NCBI GenBank assembly: GCA_037179335.1 | Contig: JAKZHN010000004.1 | Coordinates: forward strand, 186,001 to 250,000 | Direction: 5' to 3' | From: Cyclaneusma minus | Lineage: Eukaryota; Ascomycota; Leotiomycetes; Marthamycetales; Marthamycetaceae | DNA length: 64,000 bases | Shown here: positions 10,637 to 20,591 of the stretch, one piece after another | How positions within the stretch are numbered: the stretch's first letter is position 1 | How the letters are laid out: every line of letters begins with the position of its first letter | Program-made: the position numbers and the translations under genes | Notes under the pieces: model-generated | Database searches by the model: none | The model's input: the letters and a program-made list of their open reading frames with translations, nothing else | What the model was told of the DNA's origin: nothing

Positions 10637-11790
10637 ATGGGTCGAGGCGAAACAAACGCCCAGGTTCGCTTCCCCAGATTCCGCACTAATTTCACACCCA
10701 TACAATTGCTGACAGAATGCAGAAGAAGCGTAAGCTCAAGAGCGCGCAGAATGGAGCGAAAGTATTGAATAATGGCTCTGCGACTGAAGTCGATACGTCC
10801 AAGCCCACTGCCGTCTTCAAGCCGGCAGAAGGCAGAGACTGGACCGTGACTGTCGCATTGCCAGGCAGTATTATTGCCAATGCCCAAACCCACGACTCGA
10901 AAACCTACCTCGCCGGTCAAATAGCACGAGCTCTCTCGGTCTTTTGTGTGGACGAAGTCGTCATTTTCGAAGATGGCAACTCCCCTAATGCAAACAAACG
11001 CACAAAACACAGCGAAGACCAATACACCGCCCACTCCGACCCCGATCATTTCTTCGTCCATCTTCTAAGCTATCTTGAGACACCACCCAACCTACGCCGA
11101 CTCCTTTTCCCCATGCACGACAACCTCAGGACGGCGGGCACTCTTCCAAGCTTGGATCTTCCACACCATATGCGACCCAATGAGTGGTGCCCCTACCGAG
11201 AAGGTGTGACCAAAGAATCCAGCAATTCCAATGGCTCGACTTTGGTAGAAGCTGGCTTGCCTATACCAGTCACTGTGGATGCGGAGATACCACCAAACAC
11301 AAGAGTGACCCTGAAGTTCGAGGAGGGTGCCGAGGAGGCCTCAAAGAATCCCAACGCCAGAGAAATTCGTGCTGAAGCTGTGAGCCCTGATGAGCCGCGA
11401 GAAGAAAGCGGGTATTACTGGGGCTTTACTGTTCGACGAGCGGAGAACCTGAGCGCCGTTTTCACAGAATGCACACATGAGGGCGGATATGATTTGAGTA
11501 TTGGAACGTCAGAAAGAGGGATGCCACTAGAGTCGTTGTATTCTGGAGAGAACCAACCTCCTGTGCCAAAATTCAAGCACCTCCTGGTGGTCTTTGGTGG
11601 TGTTGCGGGACTGGAAGTGGCAGTCAAGAACGACTCCGAGCTGTCGAAACTCGGCGTCACGCAGGCCAAAGATGTGTTCGATAAGTGGATTGATGTCTGC
11701 CCTGGCCAGGGAAGCCGAACTATCAGGACTGAGGAGGCAGTTTGGATCGGTCTTATGGGACTGCGAAGATTAGTCACGAATAATACCTGA
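10637..11790 (+). CDS. SPOUT-type RNA methyltransferase (SPOUT1/C9orf114 family)
   Basis: Exons 10637-10663 and 10723-11790 encode 364 residues. Members are SPOUT-fold (trefoil-knot) methyltransferases predicted to modify RNA. A nine-codon first exon (MGRGETNAQ) is joined to a basic KKRKLKSAQNG stretch. Diagnostic blocks are VTVALPGSIIANAQ, the AGQIARALSVFCVDEVVIFED strand, HLLSYLETPPNLRRLLFP and the C-terminal knot region (LLVVFGGVAGLEVA), ending near SRTIRTEEAVWIGL. The first exon is needed because the in-frame ATG at 10717 lies inside the intron. Family is clear; the exact RNA target is not. Confidence 0.88.
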
Positions 11791-12105
11791 TTAATTGGTC
11801 CCTACCATCCTTGAGTGTCAGAGCTATTCTGAACAACCCATTGATGTTTTCTATTCCGGGGATCTAGATCGACCATAGCAAGAGTGCCAATGCTGGATAG
11901 GAACAGGTAGGTCACAGGTGGTATGGGTGAGTAAAAGCTTCACTTGTCATTAAGCGATATTAGATGGGACAAGTGTGTATTTTGTTCCTGTGTTCCGCGC
12001 ACCTCCTTATCCCTGCTTCAAGATATGCATCTTTGGTTCAGATCCCCCTCTGCGAAAGCCACTCTCTCCACTCCCTCCTCGATGATAAAAGCGCATTTCT
12101 GACCA
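11791..12105. other. Convergent intergenic spacer
   Basis: This 315-bp stretch lies between the 3' ends of the SPOUT gene and the small membrane-protein gene. It probably holds both terminator regions. No gene seen. Confidence 0.4.
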
Positions 12106-12570
12106 TTATTCCAGAACCCCACGCAGATAAAGTTGCAGGTTCAGCGAGCAAAGCAGCAAAAGACAGCCGAACAGCAAGTAGACGCCAAGAGCATTGGTGC
12201 TGCCGACGGGGTGACATTTGTGTTCAGGGCCCGAAGCTCCACCGCCAACCTTGTCGCCTTCACTTGCAAGGTAGAAGCGAAGCTCGTGCATCTTACGGCC
12301 TTGCTGTAGGTTGTCAAGGGTCCGTTTGAAGGCATCTTCGGCATCTTCGGCATTCTGAAGGCCCAGTTGTTGAGCCTGGTGCTCCCACTGGAACTGTATT
12401 CGTGTTAAGACTTTGTTGTAGCATATACTTGTAACTTGACAATGATGAGTACTTACAATCTCGTCACCGGCACCGAGACACTCATCCAAAATCGCAAGGA
12501 AGATGTCACAGTCTTCTCGAGAGATGAGGTACTGCTTCGGTCCGACTCCATTGTCGCGGAATTGAGGCAT
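12106..12570 (-). CDS. Unrecognised small protein with a C-terminal hydrophobic segment
   Basis: Minus-strand exons 12457-12570 and 12106-12393 encode 133 residues. I do not recognise the family. The first exon begins MPQFRDNGVGPKQYLISRED and continues into a helical, Cys-containing stretch ending CLGAGDEI. The second starts FQWEHQAQQLGLQ, is Glu/Asp/Leu-rich and ends with a strongly hydrophobic VYLLFGCLLLLCSLNLQLYL segment, suggesting a tail anchor. The 63-bp intron has GTAAGT and AATACAG ends. The reading frame stays open upstream to 12711, but the ATG at 12570 has the more protein-like sequence after it. Its 5' flank is the intron-like tandem array described separately. Confidence 0.55.
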   Translation of the reverse strand: MPQFRDNGVGPKQYLISREDCDIFLAILDECLGAGDEIVSTHHCQVTSICYNKVLTRIQFQWEHQAQQLGLQNAEDAEDAFKRTLDNLQQGRKMHELRFYLASEGDKVGGGASGPEHKCHPVGSTNALGVYLLFGCLLLLCSLNLQLYLRGVLE

Positions 12571-12670
12571 TGTTGGTGATTTGTTGGTTGATGGACGGCT
12601 GGTAGCAAAGCGGGTGAAGCTGCCGGAGGGATGGGTGATCTCGAAGAGGTTCGCTGGAGGTGACGCTATT

Positions 12671-13010
12671 GAAGTCAGATCCGGAAGTTGTAAAGAAGAT
12701 GGAGGAGGCAAGGCGAGAAGAGGGCTTCATATACCTGCGTGAGATCTGAAGTAGAACGACTGACCGGTTCTGAAGGGATGTGTGGTGGAGACAACGGGTG
12801 AAGTTGTTGCGATGGGGTCTGTCTGGGAGTTGTAAGGAAGATGGGGGGTGAAGCGAGAAGAGGCTTCATATACCTGCTGGGAATCCCGACCGAAACTATT
12901 GTCCTTGGCGAATTTGAAGAGAGCTGGAGGTGTGGCTGAGAGAGTCAGATCTGGGAGTGGTAGGGAAGATGGAGGAGGTGGGGCGACAAGAGAGCTTCAC
13001 ATACCTGTTC
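12671..13010 (-). repeat. Tandem array of three intron-like/exon-like units in the 5' flank
   Basis: On the minus strand three units repeat at 131- and 139-bp spacing. Each has a CAG|GTAT(A/G)TGAAGC donor-like start (at 13004, 12873 and 12734), a pyrimidine-rich body with CCATCTTC, and an end like CAACTCCCAG. Two units have full donor and acceptor ends: 12951-13004 (54 bp) and 12823-12873 (51 bp). In the third (12734 downward) the acceptor position reads TTCCGG and is lost. The stretches between introns also resemble each other (CTTCACCC, then CTTCAGA, then CAG). They would be non-coding exons of the leader of the gene ending at 12106. Confidence 0.7.
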
Positions 13011-13100
13011 GATATCTGAAGGGAACGGTTGAACAGTTCCGTATCGATGTGGTGACTGGGTGAAGTTGCTGAGTGGGAAAGGGAGAGTGGGAGCGCAGGT

Positions 13101-13187
13101 GAGAGGATGAGAGGATGAGAGGATGAGAGGATGAGAGGATGAGAGGATGAGAGGATGAGAGGATGAGAGGATGAGAGGATGAGAGGT
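13101..13187. repeat. Minisatellite of 8-bp unit GAGGATGA, about 10.5 copies
   Basis: The unit GAGGATGA repeats almost perfectly across this interval. It sits between the tandem intron-like array and its distant fourth copy. There are no spacers, so it is not a CRISPR array. Confidence 0.9.
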
Positions 13188-14055
13188 GAGAGGGTAGCAA
13201 TGGGGAAAAAACAGGACCTTATAAATCAGATTGGCGGCTCATTAACATATCAATTCAAAATGGTGGAAGCTAAATTATCAATCAACTTACAACTGCTTCT
13301 ATGGCTCTAATGGGTACGCCAAATCGGAAACCTTGCATCTGCTGGGCATACCACACCCGTAGGCCAAGTTAGTAACCATGGGGGTGACCGTGGGCACTTT
13401 TTTTTTTTTTCTTCTTTTTTTGAGATGAACCAATATCATGGGCTCCTAGTAACCCCCCAACAAGTGGTATTTGTGGCCAAATCAAACCCGTATAAGTATT
13501 GACACGGGTGGGAATTGAAATTCAACTGCGACCAGGAGCGCAGTTGCAAGTTTTGCCGATTTCTTTTTGGGGCGCCTCTGTTGACTTTTATTGTCTTCGT
13601 TTACTCAACTCAAGCTTCACTTTAAAGTCTTTACTTTAAGTTTTCGTCTTTACTCTTCGAGACTCAAGGTCTAGGAGTTGCAAGAAAGATGTCGGGGGAG
13701 AGGGAAGAAAGGGGCTCTACATACCTGACTAAGGTGGGTGAACTGGAGAACCTGTCTGGGTGGATATAGTGAAGACAAAGAGAGATGGGGGTTGTTAAGT
13801 TTGAACCGGGTCCCGGGGAGTGAGAGCAAGAGAGGGGGAGAGAGGGCAGAAGCAGCTTTCAGATGTTCGACCTCCCGGGCTTGAGTTAGACCCAAGTACG
13901 TTGAACAGCTTCACGATAGTTTCTCTTCAGGATCCGGATCCTTTTTTATGAGTGAGATTGTTCCCAATGACTTCGTTCGTACCACGTTAGATTATTTCGA
14001 GATCTGCCGCCCCTTAGCCGAAGTCTTTTTCTTTACCCCACCGTAACCTATTCAT
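13188..14055. other. Intergenic with poly-T tract; contains an isolated intron-like copy
   Basis: A T-rich run lies near 13399-13420. At 13671-13724 (minus strand) is a fourth, diverged 54-bp intron-like copy with a CAG|GTATGTAGAGC start and a CAACTCCTAG end. No supported coding region. Confidence 0.5.
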
Positions 14056-15052
14056 TCAGCTGTCCTCTTCCTCGTCAACGTCCTCTTCCATTACAATACC
14101 CAGACACTTCCTCGCCATCGCCAAACTATGTTCCAGCGCCGCTAACTTCGCCAAAACAGCCATCAAACTTGGATCCGCACTCTCCACCCTCACCTTCTCC
14201 CTAACCTTAACCTCCTTCCCCCTCAATTTAAACACTTCTTCCATCTCATCATGCTCCAGCCTCCTCGCCGTCCCAATAGCAAAAGCAAGCCGTGACTTTA
14301 GATCCGGCACCGCATCTGCAGGTTCGACGTTCCTGATCGTCAACACCAATGCCGCGTCTTGGATTCCGATATGGAAAGACAGCGATTCTGGGAGCGCGGG
14401 CTCAAAGACAGATGGGTCGGGAGGGTCGTCGCACCAGCCGTTATCGGGTTCGCCAGGCGCGGGGCCTTTGAGCATTTGGCGGGCTTCGACAAGAATAGAG
14501 AAAAGAAGGCGGAGTTGAGCGGATATGAAGGATGCTGACGTGCGGTCGCCTGTCCAGCGGGTGATATCCACGCAGTCAAGGGCTTGGTTGAGGAGATTCC
14601 GGAGGTTGACGAGGGGCTGGAGAACTAGTGGTTGCGAGTTATTTAAAACAAGTTGTAGCGGTGGCAGAGTTTTGAGACGAAGTGCTATGGACTTTTGGAC
14701 CTTGGGTGTTAGCATGATTTAGTTTTTGATCAGGGGTTTCACGTACGCCTTTCACTATTCGCGTTCCTATACGCGTAATGTGACCTTTGACACTCTCACT
14801 TCTTAGAGAGGAAACTACGAGCGTCGATCCGGGTTCTATGGGCGCTAGAAGGGCGTAGCATTCTTCAAGTCCAGCTTTCAGAGATTCCAGGGACTCTTGG
14901 AGAGATTCCAATAGCCATGCCAGTTCACGTGCCTGGTTATGCACTATAAGTCATCTGATCACGGAGTTGGCAAGAGGGGACCTTACCGTTGAGGCCTTCT
15001 CTTCTATTTCCAGCTCGTGGGCCGATATAGGAGGCCATACTTGGGTAGACAT
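14056..15052 (-). CDS. RAV2: RAVE complex subunit RAV2 / Rogdi-like protein
   Basis: Minus-strand exons 14987-15052, 14747-14932 and 14056-14700 encode 298 residues. Rogdi/Rav2 proteins belong to the RAVE complex that reassembles the vacuolar H+-ATPase. Recognition rests on the N-terminal helical block (ARELAWLLESLQESLESLKAG, interrupted only at its start by an intron), the LPPLQLVLNNSQPLVLQPL segment, and the beta-rich LSFHIGIQDAALVLTIRNV strand pair. The acceptor of intron 1 is AACCAG at 14933; the nearer ATAG would break frame. The tail is strongly acidic. The gene is divergent from POP7, with 257 bp between start codons. Confidence 0.85.
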
Positions 15053-15309
15053 TGCGACATACGTTTCTTCTTCGAAGGTTGGATATCGAGAGAGGATGGA
15101 TACTAGATGGAGCTTCGATTAAGCTGCATGAGGCTGGAGCCGACGTTCCGCGGTGAAAGCCGCTACGCCCAAAACAGCACATTGCGACAGACCCCTCCCG
15201 CTTCAATCCATGTTTCAATCTTCACTTCCTCAGACCTCTGTCCAAAATCAATTCCGGCAGCGAAGCATCCTTCGCATTTTTTGCTCTTAATACTACCTGC
15301 GCCGTAGTC

Positions 15310-15911
15310 ATGACATCAGAGCAACCGAAAAAACCTGCGGGCGAAAGCCAACGCCTCAACTTTTCCAAACCCAAAAAGCTCGCCCGTCTCCCAGCCCGTA
15401 CGTCCCTCCTCCCCCACCCAGCGCAACTCCCCTGACATGAATTCCAGGCAGCAAAGTCCACAAACGCCCTCTCAACCACGCTCCCATCCCCTCCCCTCGC
15501 ACCGGCGCCTCCTCCCCAAAAATAATCTACGTCTCCCACAACTCACCCTTCATGTCCATCATCACGCGAACGCGCAAACTCCTCAGCGAAATCGATAAGC
15601 GCTCCATGGGTCCTATCGATCTATCCGCTTTCGAGAGCTCTTCCTCCGCCACTCCATCTACTGCGAATGTGCTAGAGCATTTGGGCAAGATGGGCGAAGA
15701 GAGGAGAGAGGAAGTGCTGATTCGAGGCACGGGGAAGGCGATTGAGAAAGTGTGTTATGTGGCTGCTTTTTTACAGAAAGAGAAGGATCTGAGGGTTAGA
15801 ATGGGAACGGGTAGTGTGGGTGCTGTGGATGATATTGAGGGTGGAGATGGCGCGGAGGAGTCGAGGGTTAGGATGTTGAGTATGATGGAGGCTGCGGTTA
15901 GTTTGCGGTGA
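15310..15911 (+). CDS. POP7: Ribonuclease P/MRP subunit POP7 (Rpp20, Alba-like)
   Basis: Exons 15310-15397 and 15448-15911 encode 183 residues. Pop7/Rpp20 binds the P3 arm of RNase P and MRP RNA together with Pop6/Rpp25, for tRNA and rRNA processing. The Alba-type core is visible: KIIYVSHNSPFMSIITRTRK, then EVLIRGTGKAIEKVCYVAAF, then LRVRMGTGSVGAVDDI. The N-terminal ~45 residues are basic and variable, as usual in fungi. The 50-bp intron has GTACGT and TTCCAG ends. Confidence 0.9.
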
Positions 15912-18900
15912 GATGTCATGATGGCATGAGTTACGATAGTGATGAGATACGAAATGTACTTGTATACCGGCAGAAAAGCTGCCGGGTAATAACTTATGGC
16001 TGCGAAGGGTGGATCGACTCGGCTTCATAGGTGAGTTCACTTTGACGGCAGGCATCATTGGGTTTCTGTTGACTTTAAAGCCTTCTAGAAGCCCAAATGC
16101 ATTTGAGCATTCGGCACAGTCTCTGAGCCGGTTTGGGCCTCCTTAATGACTGCTCAGGTTTGCAGCCCAACGATAGGTATGTGCCTCTATCATCGTCGAC
16201 ATGTTCAAAGTGCACGATATTCTTCTGCGCAGTGCACAGCAAGAAATGCCGAGTCGATAGCAGTCACACAATGTGCGGTTACAAGATTGAGCAGCAAACA
16301 CTCTGCCCTCAGCACTCAGGCAAGTTGCATATTTGCAATTAGGGCGTGTTGGACTGAATGATGGCTTACAGAATACAAATGCCAAACCACGTCTCGACAT
16401 GGTACAGAATCGACTTCAATCTCTACATTGGTGACGGGTCCCTTCCAGACTATGACCTGCTTCAGTCTTCTTGCATTTCCCGGGGGCGCATGGTAGCGAT
16501 TGCGATACAGCCGGGGAATGATTCCCACAATGGGCGACTGGAAAGGGGTAGCTTACCGTTGGCATGTTCGGTGTTTGAAGAATCATAGAGCCCTCGGCGT
16601 TATTCTGACATTATTCTGATATGTATAGCCGTTTGTGGAGACAGCTTTCAATAAAACGCCTCGCGGCCATAAGCAGAAGTTTCAATATCAGCCAACAAAT
16701 TCCCTATACTATCTAAAAATATCTCTTGCTGACGTTTCTGGCGCAGTAGTAACCTTTGAAACACCAAGCCACAGCAAAGCCTTGTTAGTCGTTGCACGTC
16801 TTCGGAGGCGTTCCAGCCCAAACCAAGTCTCAAAGGCAAAAAGCAGAAGCTCGAAACGCCTTTGCGTCTTTTGTTGCATGTCTTCGGATTAATTGGTTTT
16901 GCAAGAGCCATAGATCCCTTCACTATTCGTCGGCATCAACAAGCAGACCGTCAGATTGACCATGTCATCCTTTCTTCATCTTTCACGGGAAGACAGGCGA
17001 GTTTCATAGAGCAGATGAGTTGCACAAGAGTTCTGAGCCGCAGAATTGTTTGTTCCACCAATGAGCTTCCCTAGGAGTTAGTCAACAGGGAAATCGAGGC
17101 TCTGCGAGCTATTCTTGGGGAGCCGCTGATGAGTTCAGGTCTTAAGTGATCGTGCGTTTCCCGAGAAACTGTTTAAACGCAAGCTCGGTATCAGCTCTTG
17201 TTGAGCTGTCGCAAAACGGCCCCTGGGATTGAGACAAAGATCGTCGAGCCAAAACCAAAATCCAAACGGAGGTGACCGAACGACCCAAAGACACATAAAT
17301 TGTTGCCCCCTTTTTTTCCCAAATTTGAATCTGTTGATAGCAATCGAGTACTTTGATAGCAATCGAGTACTTTGAAAGGAACCAAATACTTATGGAAACG
17401 GGATACGCAAGAAACTGAGGGGTCCATATCAAGACTGAGAAAGGAGCTGCGCTGGAGGTCTTATGGTTGAGTAGAGAGTAGGTCAACCGTATCACTTGGC
17501 ACGGTTCCAGATTCCTGATCTCCGAGCACGATCGTCGATAGCACGCCACAGCCATTCCTCGGAGGAATATGCAGCCATCAACGACGATCGGCTGAGACCC
17601 CGCGACGTCATTCAAGATCAGGAATTCGGCGTGTTTTCAAGAAGTCCATGCAGTAAATAGCATATCAACTTCTCACTCTGCAGGCACCTTCCCGCGGACC
17701 TTTTTCTCCCAGACATAGCCGTTTCCTTGCAAACCTTGGGCGCACGCACCTGGGTTCTCGGTATTTGAGCTTCGGATTTGGAGGGTCATCAGGGTATCCA
17801 CGGGGAACATATTGTTATCGCTGGTCTGCCTCGGGCCAGGCCTGTTGATGGCTCGTGGAGGGTCCAGATCTGACAGGTTCGTGGACGAAGCGTGGCCTTT
17901 GCGCTCGAGTCTCATTTCCGCTCAAAATTGCTCTCTCCCCGCCGCTGGCGTAGGCGGGCGCGGACAGAGACCAATACTTCTGCACGTTTTAGTCGGTCGC
18001 ACGACCGCCAGTCGCGTGTTTCGCATGGCCCTATATGCAATCATATTGCTTTCGCCCGGCCTGCTTCTGCCCTATGTCAATGTCGCGGAGTCGAGTGTTT
18101 CGGTGGCAGCTTACATGTAGCGACGAGCTTGAAGCCGACGGGATAATGCTTTCAATGTTGTGTTGTCGTTGATGCGCGCCGGATGCGGTGGTCATGGCGC
18201 CAGGAACGAAAGTTTCTTTCCGCGGGGATTCGACATGGACGAGGCATGGAAGGTTGGTATGGGGGCCAAAGAAGAGGGCGCATTGACGGGAATGATGCGC
18301 GGCTGCTATGCGCCAAGACGCGATCTCCGCTAGTCAGGAACAGCGCAGGACGCTACGGCCGGTCTGAGGCAAGGCTGTCGCACAGCAGCGAATCAAACGT
18401 GGGTGAAAGCAGTCAAAGGCCGCATTGGGATGTTGGGAAATGAGGTGACGCCCGGGCACGCTTTAATCAGCCCGAGAAATTGCTGCGCTGGGAGAGATTG
18501 CCGGCTAGGTCACATAGGGCAACGGCGCGCCGATGGGAAAGAGCGCCAATTTGCATCTGGATAGAGAGCTGTCGACTTGGGCAAAAGCTCGCCGTCGCCG
18601 CCAATAATGCTCGATATTAATGGCCGAGGGTGGATTGGCGGCAGGAACTTAAATTGCATCACCGCTGAGGCACGAGCTCGCCGGGGGTGTGACAATGACA
18701 GGCGCGGCGCGAAGCTCACGCTCCCCCGTCAAAGCTAGCCAACCTGCCCCATACTAATCTCGCTGTCGTCCCCAAGCCCTCCTCTGCCCTCGCCATAACA
18801 CTACTGTCACTCCGCGCTCCCAGCAAAGCTCGACGCTTTTCTCTCTTCCAAGCAACCCTTCAACCGACTTCGTTGGCAAAGTCGACCACTCTCGTTAAAC

Positions 18901-19165
18901 AACCCGCTCTACAACTACCCGGCACCGCTGCGCTCTGTCGAACACAAACTCCACACTTCTTCAAGAACTTTCCTGTTGACCACAAGAACCCTCGGACATC
19001 TGACCACCTCGACAAACACTCAACTCGAAACACCAGGGTCCACGCAAGCAAACCTCGAGTTCCATCCCACCAGAACATAACCTTCGAGTCGCACACCTCA
19101 AGTCCACTCTGCGACTACCTCCACTTCCCTACCACTCCACGAGAACACCTCCAAACACCTCCACG
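15912..19165. other. 3.25-kb intergenic interval; long pyrimidine-rich leader at its right end
   Basis: No convincing gene. About 16140-16330 encodes a short Cys/His-containing frame without an ATG, probably chance. A 19-bp direct repeat (TTGATAGCAATCGAGTACT) occurs twice near 17334-17371. From about 18770 to 19165 the plus strand is C/T-rich with many CCAC and CTC runs, as expected for the promoter and leader of the GPI-protein gene. Confidence 0.5.
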
Positions 19166-19525
19166 ATGCAGCTCTCTACTCTCGCCGCAGCTCTGCTGCT
19201 TCCTCTCGCTGCCCTCGCGCAGGCCGACGCCAACACCACCACGGCAACCCAGATCATGACCAAGACTGTCTACCTCTCCGAAGTCGTTGCAACCACCACT
19301 GCCACCCGCGCCAACAATGCGACTGTCACCGCTGCTCCCAACAGCACCGTCCCCATGGCCACCGGCACCGGCGTCACCTCTGTCTTCCTCCCCACCACCT
19401 CCTCGACAGATAGCGCCTCGAGCTCCTCAAGCACCTCTGCACCAATCAGCGGCGCCGCCTCTCTCAACGGTGCCTACGTCGGCGCTGCAGGAATCGTGGC
19501 CATGGTTGTCGCCGGCTTCTTGTAA
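19166..19525 (+). CDS. Small GPI-anchored Ser/Thr-rich cell-surface protein
   Basis: A single exon encodes 119 residues. The N-terminus is a clear signal peptide (MQLSTLAAALLLPLAALAQA). The middle is Thr/Ser/Ala-rich with N-glycosylation sites (NTT, NAT, NST) and a long serine run. The C-terminus is a hydrophobic tail (VGAAGIVAMVVAGFL) after a small-residue omega-like region (SGAASLNGA), the layout of a GPI-attachment signal. Such proteins are O-mannosylated wall or membrane components. No enzymatic domain is present. The strong C-ending codon bias and long C/T-rich leader suggest high expression. Confidence 0.85.
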   Translation: MQLSTLAAALLLPLAALAQADANTTTATQIMTKTVYLSEVVATTTATRANNATVTAAPNSTVPMATGTGVTSVFLPTTSSTDSASSSSSTSAPISGAASLNGAYVGAAGIVAMVVAGFL

Positions 19526-20591
19526 TCTGTTATGGAAAGAGATCTTGGAGGACAAGGCCTTGTACAAATGGACACAGGAATGAAAAAGCATATGGCGAGC
19601 CCGGCGCAATGAGGCGAAAATCTTTCTCCAACCCCGAATTCTTCGATGCGATCATCACGACCTCTTTCTCTTGTGTCTCACGACACGCCCTTTACGTTTG
19701 ACGATTCTCATGTGTGTATGTTGCGGTTGGCAGCGAGCGGGAGCGAAAACAGCGCTTACTTTGCGCATAATTCTCTGACTGGCTGCTTCTCAGCATTTGT
19801 TTCGATTCACCAATACCCCGTTGATTCTCTTCACTTGTACTTTGAGCTTGGAGCTATTGAGAGGTGTTTGAAAAGTTGGTGCCATGAGCTTCTGAGCAGG
19901 TACTCCTGGTGGATTTGGTGCATTTCATGCCTTCTGCTACATGCTTGGCATTCTTCCCAGACGCAGGAGAGGTGTCTGTGACCCTGTCGTTATATTCTCG
20001 CCGCTCCCAGCCGGCTTGAGATTATCGAGGGATTCGTTTCTTGTTGATGTTTAATTGAGAGGTGGAAGAGTTACTAGATAGCTAAAATCAAAGAGATCTC
20101 ACTCAACCCTATCGTCTTGCTCCTGCTTTGCACTGATTACCGTGATGATAGTGTCAAGGTGGGACTCTTATTTAGATGTCGCGTCCGTATATCAATCCGT
20201 AATAGATCCTGTAAAGGAGCCCATGTCCTAACGTCGGAGATCGTGCCCATAGACGCCATGGTACCTCCGCAAACACCGTGCCCTGCCATGTCCCAACGTT
20301 CTCGCCCGCTCCCAGTATCCTTTCCATGTACTTCGTAGGTCGTATGATATTCGTTGATTCGTGATTCGCACATGAGGGTATACCGTGGTTAACTTGCCAA
20401 AAACGCCACAGCGCCTCCGCTAAATTGTTGAATGATGTCAAGAAAACACCCTTTCCCGCCTCCTTTCCCGCCTCCTTTCCCCATTCGTTTATATAACCCA
20501 TCTCTTGCAACCCTGTCCAAAGCCTACCAAACGCAGACACCACAATATCCCCCTTTTCCAAAGTAAGCCACCCACTTGCGACGTTCTTCTC
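19526..20591. other. Convergent intergenic region
   Basis: No supported gene. A short imperfect triplication of CCTCCTTTCCCG lies at about 20447-20482. The region lies between the 3' ends of the GPI-protein gene and the MFS transporter gene. Confidence 0.45.

Noticed and set aside
13101..13187. Short regular repeats suggesting a CRISPR array
   Set aside because: The 8-bp units are contiguous with no spacers, and the genome is eukaryotic; it is a minisatellite.
16133..16342. Cys/His-containing short frame (CSKCTIFFCAVHSKK region)
   Set aside because: It starts with TTG, has no clear splice sites, and the cysteine spacing matches no family I know. Chance is likely.
18873..19259. 128-codon plus-strand frame upstream of and overlapping the GPI-protein gene
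   Set aside because: It is a C/T-rich leader read as Pro/Thr/Ser/His-rich sequence. The overlapping frame with signal peptide and GPI tail is far more convincing.
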